A program made the translations under genes and the position numbers. A stretch of 64,000 bases of DNA. It comes from Pseudoscleropodium purum. Lineage: Eukaryota; Streptophyta; Bryopsida; Hypnales; Brachytheciaceae. The stretch is taken from positions 6,440,173 to 6,504,172 of the forward strand of contig OZ017798.1 in the NCBI GenBank assembly GCA_963969395.1, given 5' to 3'. How positions within the stretch are numbered: the first letter of the stretch is position 1; every line of letters starts with the position of its first letter. Below the pieces are notes generated by a model. That model did no database searches, had not been told where the DNA came from, and saw only the letters and a list, made by a program, of their open reading frames with translations. Shown one piece after another: positions 12,546 to 25,929 of this stretch.

Positions 12546-13212
12546 TTTACATGTCTATTTAAAAAACAAAAAACAAAACACTAGTCAATTTGACATAGCA
12601 CTAATGTGGCATCAATAATACCACATCACATTACAAATTCAAAAAACATAAAAAGTAATATTTTTTTTCCATAATTGCACCACAAAGGGTGCAAAAAAGG
12701 GCCATTGCCTCAGAATTTTTGTCATGCAATGCCTACAGGTTGGCACTAGGGCCCTCGTAAGGGAGTGCATGATCCTCCCTTAGTTATGAATAATTTGAAG
12801 ACCGGAAGATAAAGCCAGGTGTGGACATACCTATAATATTTAGCTTAGGCGGTTTGCTTAGGTCCTAGGTTCGTTAACCTGATCCCCAAGCGTAGCCGCT
12901 TGCTTTTAAGATAGAGCAAGGTAACTGCTTGAAACTGCCTGAAGGGGGCTTCGTCCTATCGTTGCTTTCTAAGCTTATCGTTGCAGACCTCTGCTCGACC
13001 CCATTGGATCCAGACTCCAGAGCCACAAAAATAATAATAATAAAAATTTAATAGGAAAGGATGCAAATCTGCCAGGTGGCAACCTGATAAAATAAAAAAA
13101 AATAAAAAAATTGGTGACTGCAATCTGGCCGTACAGAGCACCGAGCAGACACGGTCTCCAATGGTGTTCCATGAAGGTGGCTGGGTGCACCCTAAAAATC
13201 ACACCCTAAAAT
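12546..13212. other. Intergenic DNA with a GC-richer patch
   Basis: 12830-13020 is less AT-rich than its surroundings. I tested it for tRNA or SINE promoter boxes and found no convincing box pair. No gene call. Confidence 0.3.
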
Positions 13213-13790
13213 CACACCCTGTCTAAAACTGCCACCCTCACTTTGTGTACATCTCCGAAACCAATAGGTATTCATGTGGAAGAAACAGTTTCTGACAAAA
13301 CCTCTCACAATTTTTTTTTAATCCTTCGTAACTTTGGCACCCTCTATCCAAATGCCACGTTTTTAAAGGTGCCTTGGAACTCCTTACCCTTTCCCTAAAC
13401 CACCACCGTCACTTTGTGTACATCTCCTAAATCAACATGTATTCATGTGGAAGAAATGATTTCAGACAAATAGAACTTCACTCTATTCACTAAAAAAAAA
13501 AAGAAAAACTTTGACCCTTTATAACTTTGGCTTCCTCTATCCAAATGCCACGTTTTCTCGATGCATTGGAACCTCCTTTCCCTTTCCCTAAACCACCGCC
13601 ATCACTCTATGTGTACATCTCGAAATCTATATGTACCCATGTGGAAGAAATAAATGATTTCAGACAATCAGAACCTCACTCTACTCACTAAAAAGAAAAA
13701 CTTTGACCCTTCGTAACTTTGGCATCCTGTATCCAAATGCCACGTTTTTTGGTGCGTTGGAACCTGCCGCCTTTCCCCTTGCCAGCAAGA
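13213..13790. repeat. Three tandem units of ~170-197 bp
   Basis: The anchor gtgtacatct recurs at about 13245, 13415 and 13611. Each unit also carries catgtggaagaaa, then ccttcgtaactttggc or a variant, then atccaaatgccacgttttt and ttggaacct. Single diverged units occur at about 17850-17990 and 50890-51075. All frames through the units are interrupted, so a protein-coding origin is not shown. Confidence 0.75.
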
Positions 13791-14290
13791 GAATTTTGAC
13801 CAGTCTTGGAACTAGGATACCTAGGGCAGAGTAGCCAAAAGCGGCTGGCGGTTTGGACCCATTAGGCGGACCTTCCAGTGTTGCACATTTGGCACACACT
13901 GCCACTGTTGCAACGTGGTGCAGCTGGTGCTCCGATTGCCACACAATGTTGCTGCAAAAGGCTTGTCATGGAGCGTGTTCTTTCAAGCGGAGCAAGGTAA
14001 CGTACTTGCTCCGTATCATAATAAGTTAAGACAAGTTAGTGCAACAGCCTCTGTTGCTGCCGCTGCTGCCCCTCCTCTTGCAGGTGTCAGGTTTTGAGTG
14101 ATTTCAGGTTCTCTGGGTTGTTGGGACTCTGGGTCTGTTGTTTTTCCTCATGTTTGGAGAGACTGGCTGACTGGCACAAGCTCTGAGAAATTCAAGCCAT
14201 GTGATTTCATGGCAAACTGGTGTGCCCTGTGTCGTTGCCACAGTCGAAATTAGAAAAAAAAGAAAAAAAAGAAAAAAAAGGTAACTTTTT
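13791..14290. other. GC-richer segment, coding status unclear
   Basis: Base composition rises here and CTGCTGC-like codons give short open frames on both strands, none with a recognisable domain. It ends in an A/G-rich low-complexity run at 14252-14280. It may be the remains of a gene. Confidence 0.3.
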
Positions 14291-17200
14291 CATTTTTTCA
14301 TTTATAAAATTAATGCACGTAACTCATGCACCCCTCCTCAAAGAGAGTTTTCCGACAATACCAAGAACATGATAAGGGATGTGCGGTTTAGGAGATCTCA
14401 CCCCTCTTCAAAGAAAGCTTTCCAAATATACCAAGAATGTGATTGGAGATGTATGGTTCAAGAAGTCTCAACAAAATAAAACAAAAAGTTATTTATTTAA
14501 GGTATGGAGTAATTGTTGCCGTGTGTTGTTGTTGCCAAATAAAAGTAATTTTTTAATTTTTTAATTAATACAAACTTCAAACTTCAATAACTTTCACACC
14601 ATAGGTTCGAACATCACGAAACAAAGCTTGCACATCCCTCCTTGTAGAAAGCATTCTAATGGTGCAATGAATGCAACTAGGAGATACATGGTTTCAAAGA
14701 TCTCACTGTAACAAACAAAACAGAAAATGACACCTAAATATAATATAAAAAACTCAAGCTAATTTATAAGAAATTTGCATTGGACAATAGGGCTTGTGGC
14801 ATGATGAGACATTGACAATCAACCATTTTGTTTGAAAAAATGTAGCAATACTTTGATTTTAGATTGCAAAAGGTTTTATATAATTAAGTGGTTTGTTTTT
14901 TGTATGAATGGTTGGGATTGAGTAGTAAAAATAGAGAGGTGAGATATTGAAGTAGTTTGATTCCTCATTTTTATACATGGTTGAGTTTGTTTAGTGTTTT
15001 TGAGACTATTTTTTGTCAATGCACCAAAAAATGAGATTCTATAACAAATTTCTAGAAAATATTGAAGGAAAAAAATATATCCCTTGACCCTCAAGGGCTT
15101 AAAGTAAAGGAAGGTATTTTGATAGGCAACTACTTCTATTACATCATATTGTTGGAATAGCATCTTTAAGAATTCAAAATTGAGGTAAAACACCTTTAAT
15201 CAATACTTTAAGCAATTACGGAGTCTTTGAGTTTGAATCAACATATAACACTATTCTTGACACATTTGCAATTGAAAATCATAAACTTTCAATATAAAAT
15301 TGGTTACTTTTTGAACAAACTATGAGTTTTAGAAATTCAATTACTTGATGTAACCCCACAGGTTTCAATATTTATGTGTTAAAATTGTACATATTAGACT
15401 ACTTCAATCTTCATATTTTCAAGATTGCTTTAGGATGCAAGGTTGGGAATGGATGCTCGTACTTTACTAAATTTAAGCTTTGTAAGAATTTGTGACTTAT
15501 ATTTCAACAAGTGAATTATAATTTTGACCCAAACAAATCCTATGTTGAAAATGGCCCTTTTTAGTAAGAATAATTATTTTGTGTTGTTGTTTCTTTCAAT
15601 TGGTGACAATACACTATGAAACTACATTGTAATTTTTTTTTCAAACATGAAACAAACTCTTTTGAAGAAAATATTAGGCAGTAAATTCTCCATTCCAAAC
15701 TACATGGAATCATTAAAAATGATTCTTAGTCTTTGAGATGGTATCACTTGTAGAAGAATATTAAATGGTATGTCATTTATGGTTTTTGTATTGCATCCAT
15801 ATTCCTACATGAATGCAAGTAAAGTATGCATGTCCATAATCAACATTGCCCACATTGCAACACCTTCATTTGAACAAAAAGCACCACTTTTTCTTAGATT
15901 TTGATCACACAAGATATACAATGAAAACATAAAAGTCTGAAAATCTATGAAAATCTATAAGATTAATTGTTCAATTGCCAATAAGATTTTAATTACAATC
16001 TTCGTGTTTAATAGCGGTAAGGCTATGACTCATTTAGTTGTAATTAGTGATTAATCTAGGTGCATGTACCTTAAAGAGAGTAAAAAAAGTAAAGTAAGCC
16101 AACCTATGATAGGCAAACCACCCATGACAATCACCTAAAGAATGACCCATTATACTCTTGCATCAACTTGTGATAAAAAAAATTCAATAATTGAAATTTG
16201 GGCTATATTAGATTGAGTTTGTAGCCACAATTTATGTTTTGGATTATGGTAATGGAGTTATTAGTGACTCCAATAAAAACTTCCACTTCTTTTAATGTAA
16301 ATTCATCATGTGATGATTGCAAAAAACACTTGTCCTATTTTTTGTCCTCTTGGGCACTAATAACTGGGTTTGTTTCCATAACTTATGTGTTGTATGTTAG
16401 TTGTACATGAAATTTGAAATGATTGAAGGTATATGTGGTAGTTGTATACATTGAGTGATTTGTTGAATTTAAAAATAATTAATTATAGTATTTTAATACC
16501 CTCCTTCCAATTGGATGTCTACCTTGGCCATTTGGGCAAATTTTCAAATTGTTTTTGATCCAAAAATGCAAATTCGATGTTAGAAATTGGAATAGAAGGA
16601 CTTCTACTAAATTTACACAAGCTTAGGAAGAGATTTTTTTAAACTATCTACCTTCCACTTGTGTTCAAAAAGCAATACCTTTGCACAAGTGCACACAATT
16701 TATTTTAAACAAAGGCGAAATCGGGTTGAGAAGGAGAATCTTCACGTTAGGAAAAATATTTTATTGTATTTTATTTCCTTTGAATTTTTTTACTATTTTC
16801 TAAAAATCAAACATCAAAGTGTCTATTTTAGTTCTTGGTGTTTTCTATCGTACTTTTTTGTGCATAATTTTTTAGAAATAAAATTTTTTAGGTCTATTTT
16901 TTTAGAAAGATATTATTTTCAGTGCTTTACAAATTATTCATATTTTATTTCATTAAAAAATTTATTTCAAAAGTGACACAATTCACTAAAATAGGTTGTT
17001 TTCAACCCCAAACAACACATATTTTTTACTATAATCCCTACATGAAGTGACTTGTGTAGGCCTTCTTGTTGTGGTCATGTTAGGAGATATTGTGATTGCT
17101 TTTGGATGAGAAAGTTGACTGTTATAGATACACCTTTTTGTTGGTTTGGAGGTAATATAGAGACTTTTTGGAGCCAATTGGGCATTACACTTTAAAAAAA

Positions 17201-17440
17201 CAATTGTGGCGTCTTTTAACCTGTAAATGACCTGATAGACATTCTTTGGCCAATGAATGACGAAGAATCTCTCCATGTAGGACAAAAGTACAACTATTCA
17301 TCCTCCAAAAAATTCGTGAAAAGAAGAAGTCTTCCAATGAGTGTTTTTGCATTTTTTTTTAAGTCAACAATTCATTGGGTACCCAAACAAGATGATTTCC
17401 ACGGTTTCCACGATTCCCAGCTCGTCATTTAAGGGTTAAG
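14291..17440. other. AT-rich intergenic DNA with dispersed repeats
   Basis: About 16480-16990 is related to 23935-24400 and 59700-60260 (shared phrase catcaaagt with similar flanks), and 17200-17420 is related to 30180-30470 (shared caatgagtg, aacaattca and ggtacccaaa). No gene is supported. The 105-codon frames at 14876-15193 (minus) and 16659-16976 (plus) are low-complexity. Confidence 0.45.
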
Positions 17441-18590
17441 GTAAAAGATATCTTAGTTCGTGACTCCACTCCTGCCTGATTGCAACTTGCACCGCTCTGA
17501 GAAAATGGAAAACAGACATGAGAAATCCCTGCTACTGTACAGTACAATTTGAAAGGAGAAGGTGCGGTAATATCCAAACCGCATTCATTCCACTGCTGCA
17601 ACAATTTCGATGCGGTGATATCCAACAGGCTTCAGTTCGTCCACTCACTCAGTTGATTGCAATTTCTCGGAGTTTGTGCACGCCCAGTCACAGAATGTTC
17701 ACGGTGGTTGTGACTCGACCAGCTGCCAAGCAAACAGATAGTGCGTGGAATTCAATGGTCTGATCAAAGCATCAGTCTAGTCTTTCCCAACCAAGAAAGT
17801 ACAACAAATAATTTACAGGAGGTGGGGACCTCATGGATCCAAAACCGCCAGAGCATCTCCAAAATCAATGTGTACTTGTGTGGAAGAAACGCCGGTTCCA
17901 GAAGAAACTTTGACCTGTGCTAACTTTTGCAGACGGTATCGAAATGTTGCGTTCTTTGGTGCGCTGGAACCTCCGTCCTTTCACTTGTTTGCGACGAGCA
18001 AGCAAGAAAGTTGTGGAAAATTGACTTGATTAATAATTTGTTTCGGAATAATTTGCTTCGGAAACGTGAGCTTTTCCACTGCTGCAAAACAATGGGCATC
18101 CGTCAATTCCACTGCTGCGAACAATACTAACTTATGCGTGACGGCTGCATAAGTTACGAAGAATCTGTTTCGAAATGGGAGCTTGTTCTCGTGAATGACC
18201 GGAGCAGAGTCGCAGCTGCAGACGGAAGACTCCGGGCTCTTCAAAAGGCATAATTCGTTGAAAATAAATGATAATAATATATGGAGACCGACGCCTGGGT
18301 ATCTGGAAGCTTCAGTTGTTCCCGCAACTTGTTTGTCACTCATGCTGAATGAATTGCACCGACCTTTATGACAAAAATGACAAAACTCTTGCAGACCGTC
18401 ACTTCCTGCCGTGCACTCTTTTGCAGCACTGTGCACCGGTAGTATGATCAGAGAAGAAGAGAGGAATCTCTGTAATCTAACGTAACTTAGGCTGCAATAA
18501 TATCTGAATTCAGTGTCCTCGTAGACAGGCAACTTTACAAGTGGAGTGGCACTATTTGTAAATATCTTAACAAATGATGTCATTCATCCA
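17441..18590. other. GC-richer island with duplicated CACTGCTGC segments
   Basis: This island has near-normal codon-like composition. Short duplicated segments occur: gcggtaatatccaa near 17562 against gcggtgatatccaa near 17612, and several copies of ccactgctgc. A 200-codon minus-strand frame (18583-17981) is open but shows internal repetition (FAAVE twice), a cysteine-rich middle and no recognised domain. I treat it as a decayed gene or promoter remnant, not a gene. Confidence 0.3.
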
Positions 18591-18610
18591 AATCCTCAAC
18601 TCTCTTATTG

Positions 18611-19006
18611 ATAAGGTAGAAGTACATGTGAAGGGATAAACTTAAGCATTTCAACTTATAGGATGTGGGAAACTCATTGAGAAATTGAGCTCAATGAGTG
18701 CAAAAATAAGGATGAGGAAGAATCTTGCAAAAAAAAGGATTTTTTTTTCTTCTCAAGAATGAATATTTTATTCAAATATGAATGTGGTTTTTTCATTTGG
18801 ACCTATCCTTGTCTCATAGCTTCACCTAAAATGGTTGGCTTTGGAACTTCTTTGTAATCAAGGAAGGAAGGGAGACAAGTGGATAGGAAGGTGGAAAGCA
18901 AGATCGAATCTTTTTCAACAAACAATACATCCATTTGTTACCTACTATAATGCCTCCTATGAAGTCATCGATAGGGGTATGTCTGTTCTAGGTATCTCTA
19001 CTTTAG
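18611..19006 (+). mobile_element. ~395-bp MITE with GTAGAAGTACC ends, copy 2
   Basis: The left end ataaggtagaagtac pairs with the right end ggtatctctactttag. The interior matches 10107-10483, including aatgaatattttatt and caatacatccatttgtt. Non-coding. Confidence 0.65.
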
Positions 19007-19908
19007 CATTTGTAATAGGAGTAAAAATATAATAACCTAAACTAATTTCAATACTTGGCAAAGATACTGACATTTACAATACTCCTTGTCATTTCATGTG
19101 ACTAACTCGAAGTATGATTTTTTTTGTGTACTACTCTACAACATTTTCATCAATGTAGTGGGGATTCCTTTGCATCTACAAAAAGTGGCCCCTTGTAGTC
19201 ACCCTAAACAATAATACCATACTCAAATAGCAAGTTCAGCACCAAAGTGTTGAATATTTAATTGAAGTGCGAAATTGGGATTTGGCACATTAATTGTTAA
19301 AAGAGTAAAAGACATTGCAAAAAGCCCTATGTACATTATGAAACTTGAAACCTGAATTTTCACGTAGTTTTTGATTTTAAATGTAATTAAGCTTAACTAA
19401 GAAAATGTAGCTCCAATAATCTACTTTTTACTCCATTCTAATTATTTTCAAAAAAATTAAAAATTAAAAATTTGTTAAACTTCGAATTAAGACAACATCT
19501 TGAAAGCTTAAAATATACCACTTTTGAACTTTTTCTATCAAAATTTTCTTGGTGTGAATTCAAGGGATACATCAATTCTAATATAATGATTGTCACTATT
19601 ATTTCCATTTTAAAAAAAAATTGATGTTATTTTAATTATTTTAATTTTACATTTTAATATTATGACAAACATAATTATTGACAGAAAAACATGGGTTGTT
19701 ACATTGAATGTCACCTAAAATTTGTCACCAAAAACATAAATTTTTTTATCATGTTTTGCTCTTCTTTTTAATGTTTTTTTTTTTTTTTCATGACTTGGTG
19801 GTTGCATATACCATGACGTTCTACATATTTTCAAGTATTCTCTCATGAATAGGAGTCTACAATGAGTTTTACATGTTTGATAGTTTTCAATTGTAAATTT
19901 GTGTGCAT
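19007..19908. other. AT-rich intergenic DNA
   Basis: Nothing recognisable precedes the LTR retrotransposon. The minus-strand frame at 20131-19715 overlaps the LTR and is not credible as a gene. Confidence 0.4.
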
Positions 19909-20255
19909 TGTTGAGAATATCGGATATAAATATAGTTTCTTGTCCGATATGGAGAGAAGATGAGAGGTGTGTGTTGGTATTAGAAGATGAAATCCATCTA
20001 CATTCTATTGAAGGTTTTATTTGTTGATTGCTTGTTAGACTATTAAGTCTCGTTTCCTTGAAGAATGATTTCTTGTTGTTGTTGCAATTAGAGAGTGTCA
20101 TTATGCAAAAGAAAGAATGTGTGTCACACATTAAGTTCTTAGGACTACTATAGAATTATAACACAATTGTGTATTGTTACTTGATTAAATAAAGAGAAGC
20201 TTATGTAGTACTTGAAGTTTGCCTAAGGATTAATACTGGAGTGAGCTTAGTTCAT
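19909..20255 (+). repeat. 5' LTR of a decayed copia element (approximate)
   Basis: It matches 29666-29998 over roughly 300 bp, with shared blocks aaggttttatttgttgattg and ttaagttcttaggac and a shared end gagtgagctta. The start tgttgag fits the TG rule for LTRs, but the first ~60 bp differ from the other LTR. The many differences between the two LTRs indicate an old insertion. Confidence 0.75.
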
Positions 20256-21721
20256 TTTATTTATGGGCCTCAAGCATTGATTTGTGTCATTTTATGTTCC
20301 TTCTTCAACTTTAAGCATTAGGCACTCAAGGCATAAGAGTGAGGGGTTTTCAATGAATCCTTCAATAAAGTATGGCATGTGGCATATCATTGGAAATACA
20401 TGAACAAAAAAAGCTATAATGACAAGAATTATGAGGCTCAAAACTATGAGTCAAATGTTATGGCCAAGAGAAAGGTCATGGTGGGACAAGTGAGTAGTTC
20501 ATCGGCATTTACTTGTTGCATACATATCCAAAATGGGTTTGAATGTTGTATTTAAAGCTCTAAACACAAAGTTATGTCGTTTGAAAGTTTGGGAGTCCAA
20601 ATAGTGACATAACTTAGTGGTCCTCCAAAACCCAAGTGGGTTTGGAGACTCCCTTCGATCCACAAAGGGGGGAATCCAATGAATCCTACAAAATGTATTA
20701 TTTGGAGGGGTTGATCTCCCTCCTCATTCGCTATTGGAGCCTTGGTAAGTCTCAATGACTCAAAGTTGGTGATATAGTTTCTCCACTGGTTGAAGGCACC
20801 ATGGGACATTAGTGTGTGTGTCCCGTAGTAGTGGTTGGATGGAATCTTATTCCTTGTTAGGCCACTATCGATGTTTCATGAGTTGTAAGTCTCAATTAGC
20901 CATGGATTGGAAGTAGAAAATATACAATGAGCTAGTATGGAGTAAGGTGATACCCAAGGGCGGTTAGGATCATGGTGAATAGTGCCACCATGAATCCTAA
21001 CACATCAAGGTGGAAATTCCGTCCCATATTACCAAATGATATGCTTGGTGTCATGAGTGGAATGGGTGCTAGTAGTCATGGAGATTGGAACTTAGTAATG
21101 AAAGTTGGAAATGAAAAGTAATGTTGTGAATGCGTGGCATATATAATGTTAGGCAATTGTGATCCAAGTGATGGTAGAAATAAAGTGTGGTAAACCAATT
21201 ATGTAGTGAAAGGTTGTTGGGAGATAGAAGGTGTTATTTGGATTGTACCAAGTGTTAATTCTTTTCCACTACATGATGCATTTTTCCAAGCTTAAATTCA
21301 AGCTCCTACTGAATCTTAGTTAGTAGTTTTTTAGAATCAGCAAGTAGAACCTACAATTTTTTCTATTCTTCCTTCCAAAATGTTTATCAATCATCTTTAT
21401 TTCTTTGTTTTGTTTTTTGTTTTGTTTTTTTTGTTTCTTTACTTCTTTACTTCTTTATTTACTTTTTTTTAATTTATTTTATTTTTTATTTTCATTTTCA
21501 TCACATTCTAGAGTCTTTGATTCAAATACAAGAACGTGGTTCTTAGATTCATTCTGTTGTTATAGCGTTGTTTAAAACTTAGAGTGTAATTTTGTTGTTT
21601 TTCTTTTCCTATTGTTTTTTTTATTATCGTATTAGCTTCTATTTGCTTCTGTAAAATTTTTTTGATCTTCTTGATTTTCTTTTATCTTCTGAAGTTTTCT
21701 TATACTCTTCAAATGAATAAA
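20256..21721. other. Leader region of the copia element, partly inserted DNA
   Basis: This lies between the 5' LTR and the first gag-like sequence. It is longer than a usual copia leader and includes a T-rich low-complexity stretch (21395-21500). I could not identify a primer-binding site or a gene. Confidence 0.4.
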
Positions 21722-23530
21722 TGCAATAGGATCATGATGAAAAAGTTCAATGGAACATAGTTGTCCATCTAGAAATATCACATAGAGATTATTTTTGAGG
21801 TGAAGGTGTAAAATATTGTCTAAAGGTCTTCAAAAATGTCTTGCTTGTGTTAATTTTTCAAATATCACCCTTGAGGAGAGTAATCAAATCAATGTATAGG
21901 ATGAGAAGAATGCTAATGCTTTAATGTTCATTAGCAAATCCGTCTCTCAAAATATTCTCAATAAACTGATTAGCTGTGGCACAACAATAGCAATGCAGCA
22001 AAAAGAATGTTTGTTGCACCTTAAACCCTCACCGCCCTAGGGGACCAAATCTGTCCTCATAGAGTTTCAAGTCAAATTCAAAGTGTTGTAACTTTTGCAT
22101 CCAAAGTCCGAATTCAATAAAACTTGTTGGAAAAGTTGCAATCTCTCTTTTACTTTATGTGATAAAATTTTCAGATCAATATAAGCTGTATTGATTTCTT
22201 GAAAGTAAGCCGAAGTTCACAGGTTCAATTTGAGTCCATCAAACTGCATTTCATGGCTGAAACTTTGGGGGGTTGTATCTCCTTCATGCAATGTTTGTTT
22301 TCAATAAAATTTATTGCTTTATGTTCTCCTTGAAGTCTAGTTATTGTGGTAAAATTTTCATGTAAATCCAAGTTGTTTTGAATGTTTGGGAGAAATTCGA
22401 AGTTTAAAATCTTGACATTTTTGGATTACAGTGAACTTTGGCAGCTTGTTTCTTCTCCATACAATGTCCATTTCCAATAAAGAATTCTGGGAAAGTTGAG
22501 CATACTATTTTTGTTTGTGTGGCTAAAATTTCATATCAATCCAAGAAGTTATGAGGGATTGAGAAGCATTTTAGTAGAAGGAGGTTAAGCCTTAGATGTG
22601 TTTTATGCAACTTTTCTTGCTTATTTTTTGACATTTGCAAGCCATTTTGCAAACACATTGAGTCAATTTATTGATATTTTTTTTCTTCAATGTGCTTGTA
22701 TGCTGGTTTTGAATCCCTTTATAGTTTCAAGTTTTTTCATTTGAGTAAGTTTAGTAATCGAATTTCACCTCCAAGTGTGTTGCTAGGAAAATTTCAGCAT
22801 CTTTTTTCAATACTAAAACATAATAATCTTTCAATCTATACGGTCAAATGACTCCAAATTTGATTCACATCATCTACAACATGTTCATTACAAGATTGTA
22901 CGGTTAAGATCTTTATAACTTAGTGACATTTACATTTACATTGCTTAAAAACCCTAATGTTTTGGAACCCAAAACGGCCTTGGGCAGTGAGGGGTTAATA
23001 AGACTCTTGAGAGTATCTTCACATTTCAAAGAAAGTTCTTTGATTACAAGATGTAGAGCACAAATGATATTTCATCTCATGTTCAAAACATCAACGAGAT
23101 GGCAATGATCCTTGTTCATCTTGGTCATATTTTTTTCGATAAGATGATCATATCAAAGATTATATACAGTCTTTCTCCAAGTTACAATAGTATTATTGTT
23201 GCTTGGTTGAATGTCCCTAAAACTAGTAAGAGAGTTAATAATTTATAAAAGCATTTTATTTGGCATGAAAGCTTACTTCATTGGCAAGGCGGTATTGATA
23301 CTGGAATGGATCAGGCTTTTTTACTTGTTCAGGCTCTATTTCACAAGCTCGTCTATTCTCCAAGAAAGAACAACATCAAAAGGATGTGACTCATGTGAGC
23401 TATATTAGAGACCTCAAAGCACAAACAAAAGTGTTACAACGGTCATGAAATTAGGCATTGGTTTGCTGATTGTCCGAAGTCGAAGAAGAAATGTCCACAC
23501 AACAAAGATCCTCGTAAAATTGACCAATGA
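21722..23530 (+). pseudogene. Copia gag remnant, interrupted
   Basis: Gag-like peptide text begins near 21735 (KFNGT). It is split by the 978-bp element at 22021-22998 and resumes as HVQNINEMAMILVHLGH, then KIIYSLSPSYNSIIVAW. A zinc-knuckle relic follows at about 23432-23473, reading C-Y-N-G-H-E-I-R-H-W-F-A-D-C. The second cysteine of the CX2CX4HX4C pattern is replaced by glycine. Several stops and frame changes occur. Confidence 0.8.
22021..22998. mobile_element. TTAA-ended element, third subfamily, copy 2, inside gag
   Basis: A 978-bp unit whose outer bases are TTAAaccctcaccgccc and, inverted, gtgaggggTTAA. It is collinear with 7602-8587. It separates two halves of the copia gag remnant, which proves that it inserted as a unit and fixes its boundaries. 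Non-coding. Confidence 0.85.
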
Positions 23531-23934
23531 CTCATTGAGGTAAATCTTATTGAGAGCCTCCATATTGCAAGTAATTCCAATGATGATTCTAAATTCTATT
23601 CAAACAAAGATTTTGCTTTTGTGACCACATTGACCTTGTTGAATTATGCTCTTGCACTAGACTCTTCTATTGATGTGTAGTTTATTGATAGTGGAGCTAG
23701 ACAGTGAAAATGCGATAGACATGTTTGAATGGTTTTTCAATTTCAAGTCAATTCCCAAAGGAGGTTATACTATTCAAAAAACAAATGATACCCAAAACTT
23801 TGGATTTGAGGTAAAGGTGACATTCAAATTTGGATCATTGCAAGAAACATTGGACTTACTTTGCATCACAATTGGAGTGACGTTGTTATCTTCTAGTATA
23901 ATTTTAACTCACAAGTCCTAAGATTTTGAATTTT
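23531..23934 (+). pseudogene. Copia protease remnant
   Basis: The aspartic protease signature survives as F-I-D-S-G-A at about 23681-23698, just after a stop codon at the position where copia proteins have tryptophan (W to TAG). The downstream 83-codon frame (23670-23921) continues protease-like sequence in another frame. Inactive. Confidence 0.7.
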
Positions 23935-24570
23935 TTATTGGAGATGTCTAACTTGATGATAATTAGATCCTTTATTTTTCAAAAATTAAAAAAAATCATT
24001 TTATACTTAAAATTTAAATTTGTCAATTTGTCACATTTTGAAATTTAGGGGTTTTCATTACATTCAAAGTACCTAAATTAGATGATCTACGGTTGAAATT
24101 TTAGTGGTTTATTTTTGAACTAGGTGGGCATATGCCTATGAAGGAGCAATTATAAATATATTATTTTATGTCCTTTAGGTCCATGCAAATAGGGCTCTCT
24201 TACATGAATAATTTTGAACATTGAATATAGTGTCAACTTAATTCTTTTCGTGAAATTTGATCACCATCAAGTCTTCTCAAATGGCAAAATTTTTGGGTTT
24301 TTTTATTCATGGTTTTCTATTTATTATTTATTTATACCTCATTGTTTCTATTTTTTGTGACAAATTTTTTTCCCATAGTACTATTTAGTATTTGCACGTA
24401 GTTCAACAATACTATTAGCCGTCAATTTTTCCAATTAATGGCTGAGATGTTCCGCTATATAGTACTCGTAGTATTTTGCAACAAAAACACAATTTTTGCC
24501 AAAAAACTACAAAAAATGCCTAGTGTTTCTTGCAATGACCCATTTGTTGTCTCGTAGATGGTTGATACCA
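23935..24570. repeat. Dispersed AT-rich repeat inserted in the copia element
   Basis: It matches 59700-60260 (cctttatttttcaaaaat against tatatttttcaaaaataa, then a collinear block to about 24300) and more weakly 16480-16990. It lies between protease and integrase remnants where copia elements have no such DNA. Confidence 0.55.
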
Positions 24571-25870
24571 CCAATGACTCATGCGTAATGTTCTAATTGT
24601 CCCCAAATTGAAACGCAATCTTTTCTCCATTAGCCTTGTTTCTTAGAAGAATTAATCTTTTGTAAAATTTCCAAACTGATGTGAGTTTTTAATTCTTTCC
24701 GGTAAGAAAGTTCTTGAAGAAACTTGTTTTCAGAAGCTTTATCAATTCTCTATTATGGTGATACTTCCAAAGCATACTAACTCTACTCATATTGCGTCAA
24801 GTTCTATAGAAGTGCGTGATTTAAATTTGATCATATCAAGTTCATCTATAATTGATTAAGCTCTTCTAGCTAGTTCTTTGAAAGCTCACAAAGATCTCAT
24901 TCTATAGCTTGAGTGAATGGGCCATGTAAACATCAATTTGTTTCATTAGATGAGTGTTAACAATAGCCTCTTTGGTTTAGAGTTGGATAAACATATTCAA
25001 TTTCAACACTCGTGTGAAGGTTACATGTTTGGTAAGCAACACAAATCCACTTATAAACATGATACTAACAAGCAATGATATGTTACACCTGGTCAATTGA
25101 TTCATGGCAATATTTTCAGCAAGCAAATCAAGACTCTATCACTCAAAGGCTCAACATATTATATATATATATATATTATAAGGATGATGCAATAGCTTAT
25201 CAATTAGTTCATTTTACTTATTACAAGTCTAAAGCATTTCAATTTTTCAAATGAGTTGTGAGTATGGTTAAAAAAGAGATATGTATTGACATTTTTGTGA
25301 CTCAAACAAATTAAGGCAATAAATTTGTGAATGCTGAATTCAACAAATATCTTAATGACATGAGTATATCTTTTTAGACCAATATTGTTTATATTCCATA
25401 GTAGAATGGATACATTGAATGTGATAATTGAATGGTAATGGAGATAGCACACAATATTCTTCATGCCAAAGATTTGCCAAAAAAACTATGGGCTAAGGCT
25501 ATTAGTACGGCAATATATGTATTGAAAAGAACTATCAATCATTAACTTGGCAACAATACTCATTACAAGAGATGGTTTGGAAAAAAATATTTAGTCAAAT
25601 TTCAAGGCTTTTGGCTCTTTATCTTGATTTTTTGCCAACAAAGCAGTCTGGATAAAATTAGGGCCTAAAAGTCTTAAGACATACTTTGTCAATTATTCTT
25701 CAGTGAATTGAGCATACCATTTTTTGGAGCCTATAACCAACAAGATTATTGAAAGTTTTGATTACACCATTGATGAGAGATGTGGTAAATATTCTTCAAG
25801 TTTACCTTCTGACCATAGCCTTGAACAATATGTTACTATATTGATTAATTCGATACCACATTAGATTTCT
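24571..25870 (+). pseudogene. Copia integrase remnant
   Basis: It begins with the peptide NVLIVPKLKRNLFSIS, typical of the copia protease-integrase junction. A GAG-pre-integrase relic (LGHVNIN) follows near 24915, then core-like text (CEGYMFGKQHKSTYKHDT). Stops are frequent and an (AT)n microsatellite lies at about 25156-25178. Inactive. Confidence 0.75.
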
Positions 25871-25929
25871 CATATTATTCAAATCCAACATCCTATTGAT
25901 ATCATCATTATTAGCTCGCATGAACTAGT

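Noticed and set aside
12830..12970. Possible tRNA gene or tRNA-derived SINE
   Set aside because: A ggttcg-like word is present, but no cloverleaf, A box or B box pair could be assembled.
19715..20131. 138-codon minus-strand frame
   Set aside because: It lies across the 5' LTR of the copia element and contains a poly-K/T-rich segment, so it is not a gene.
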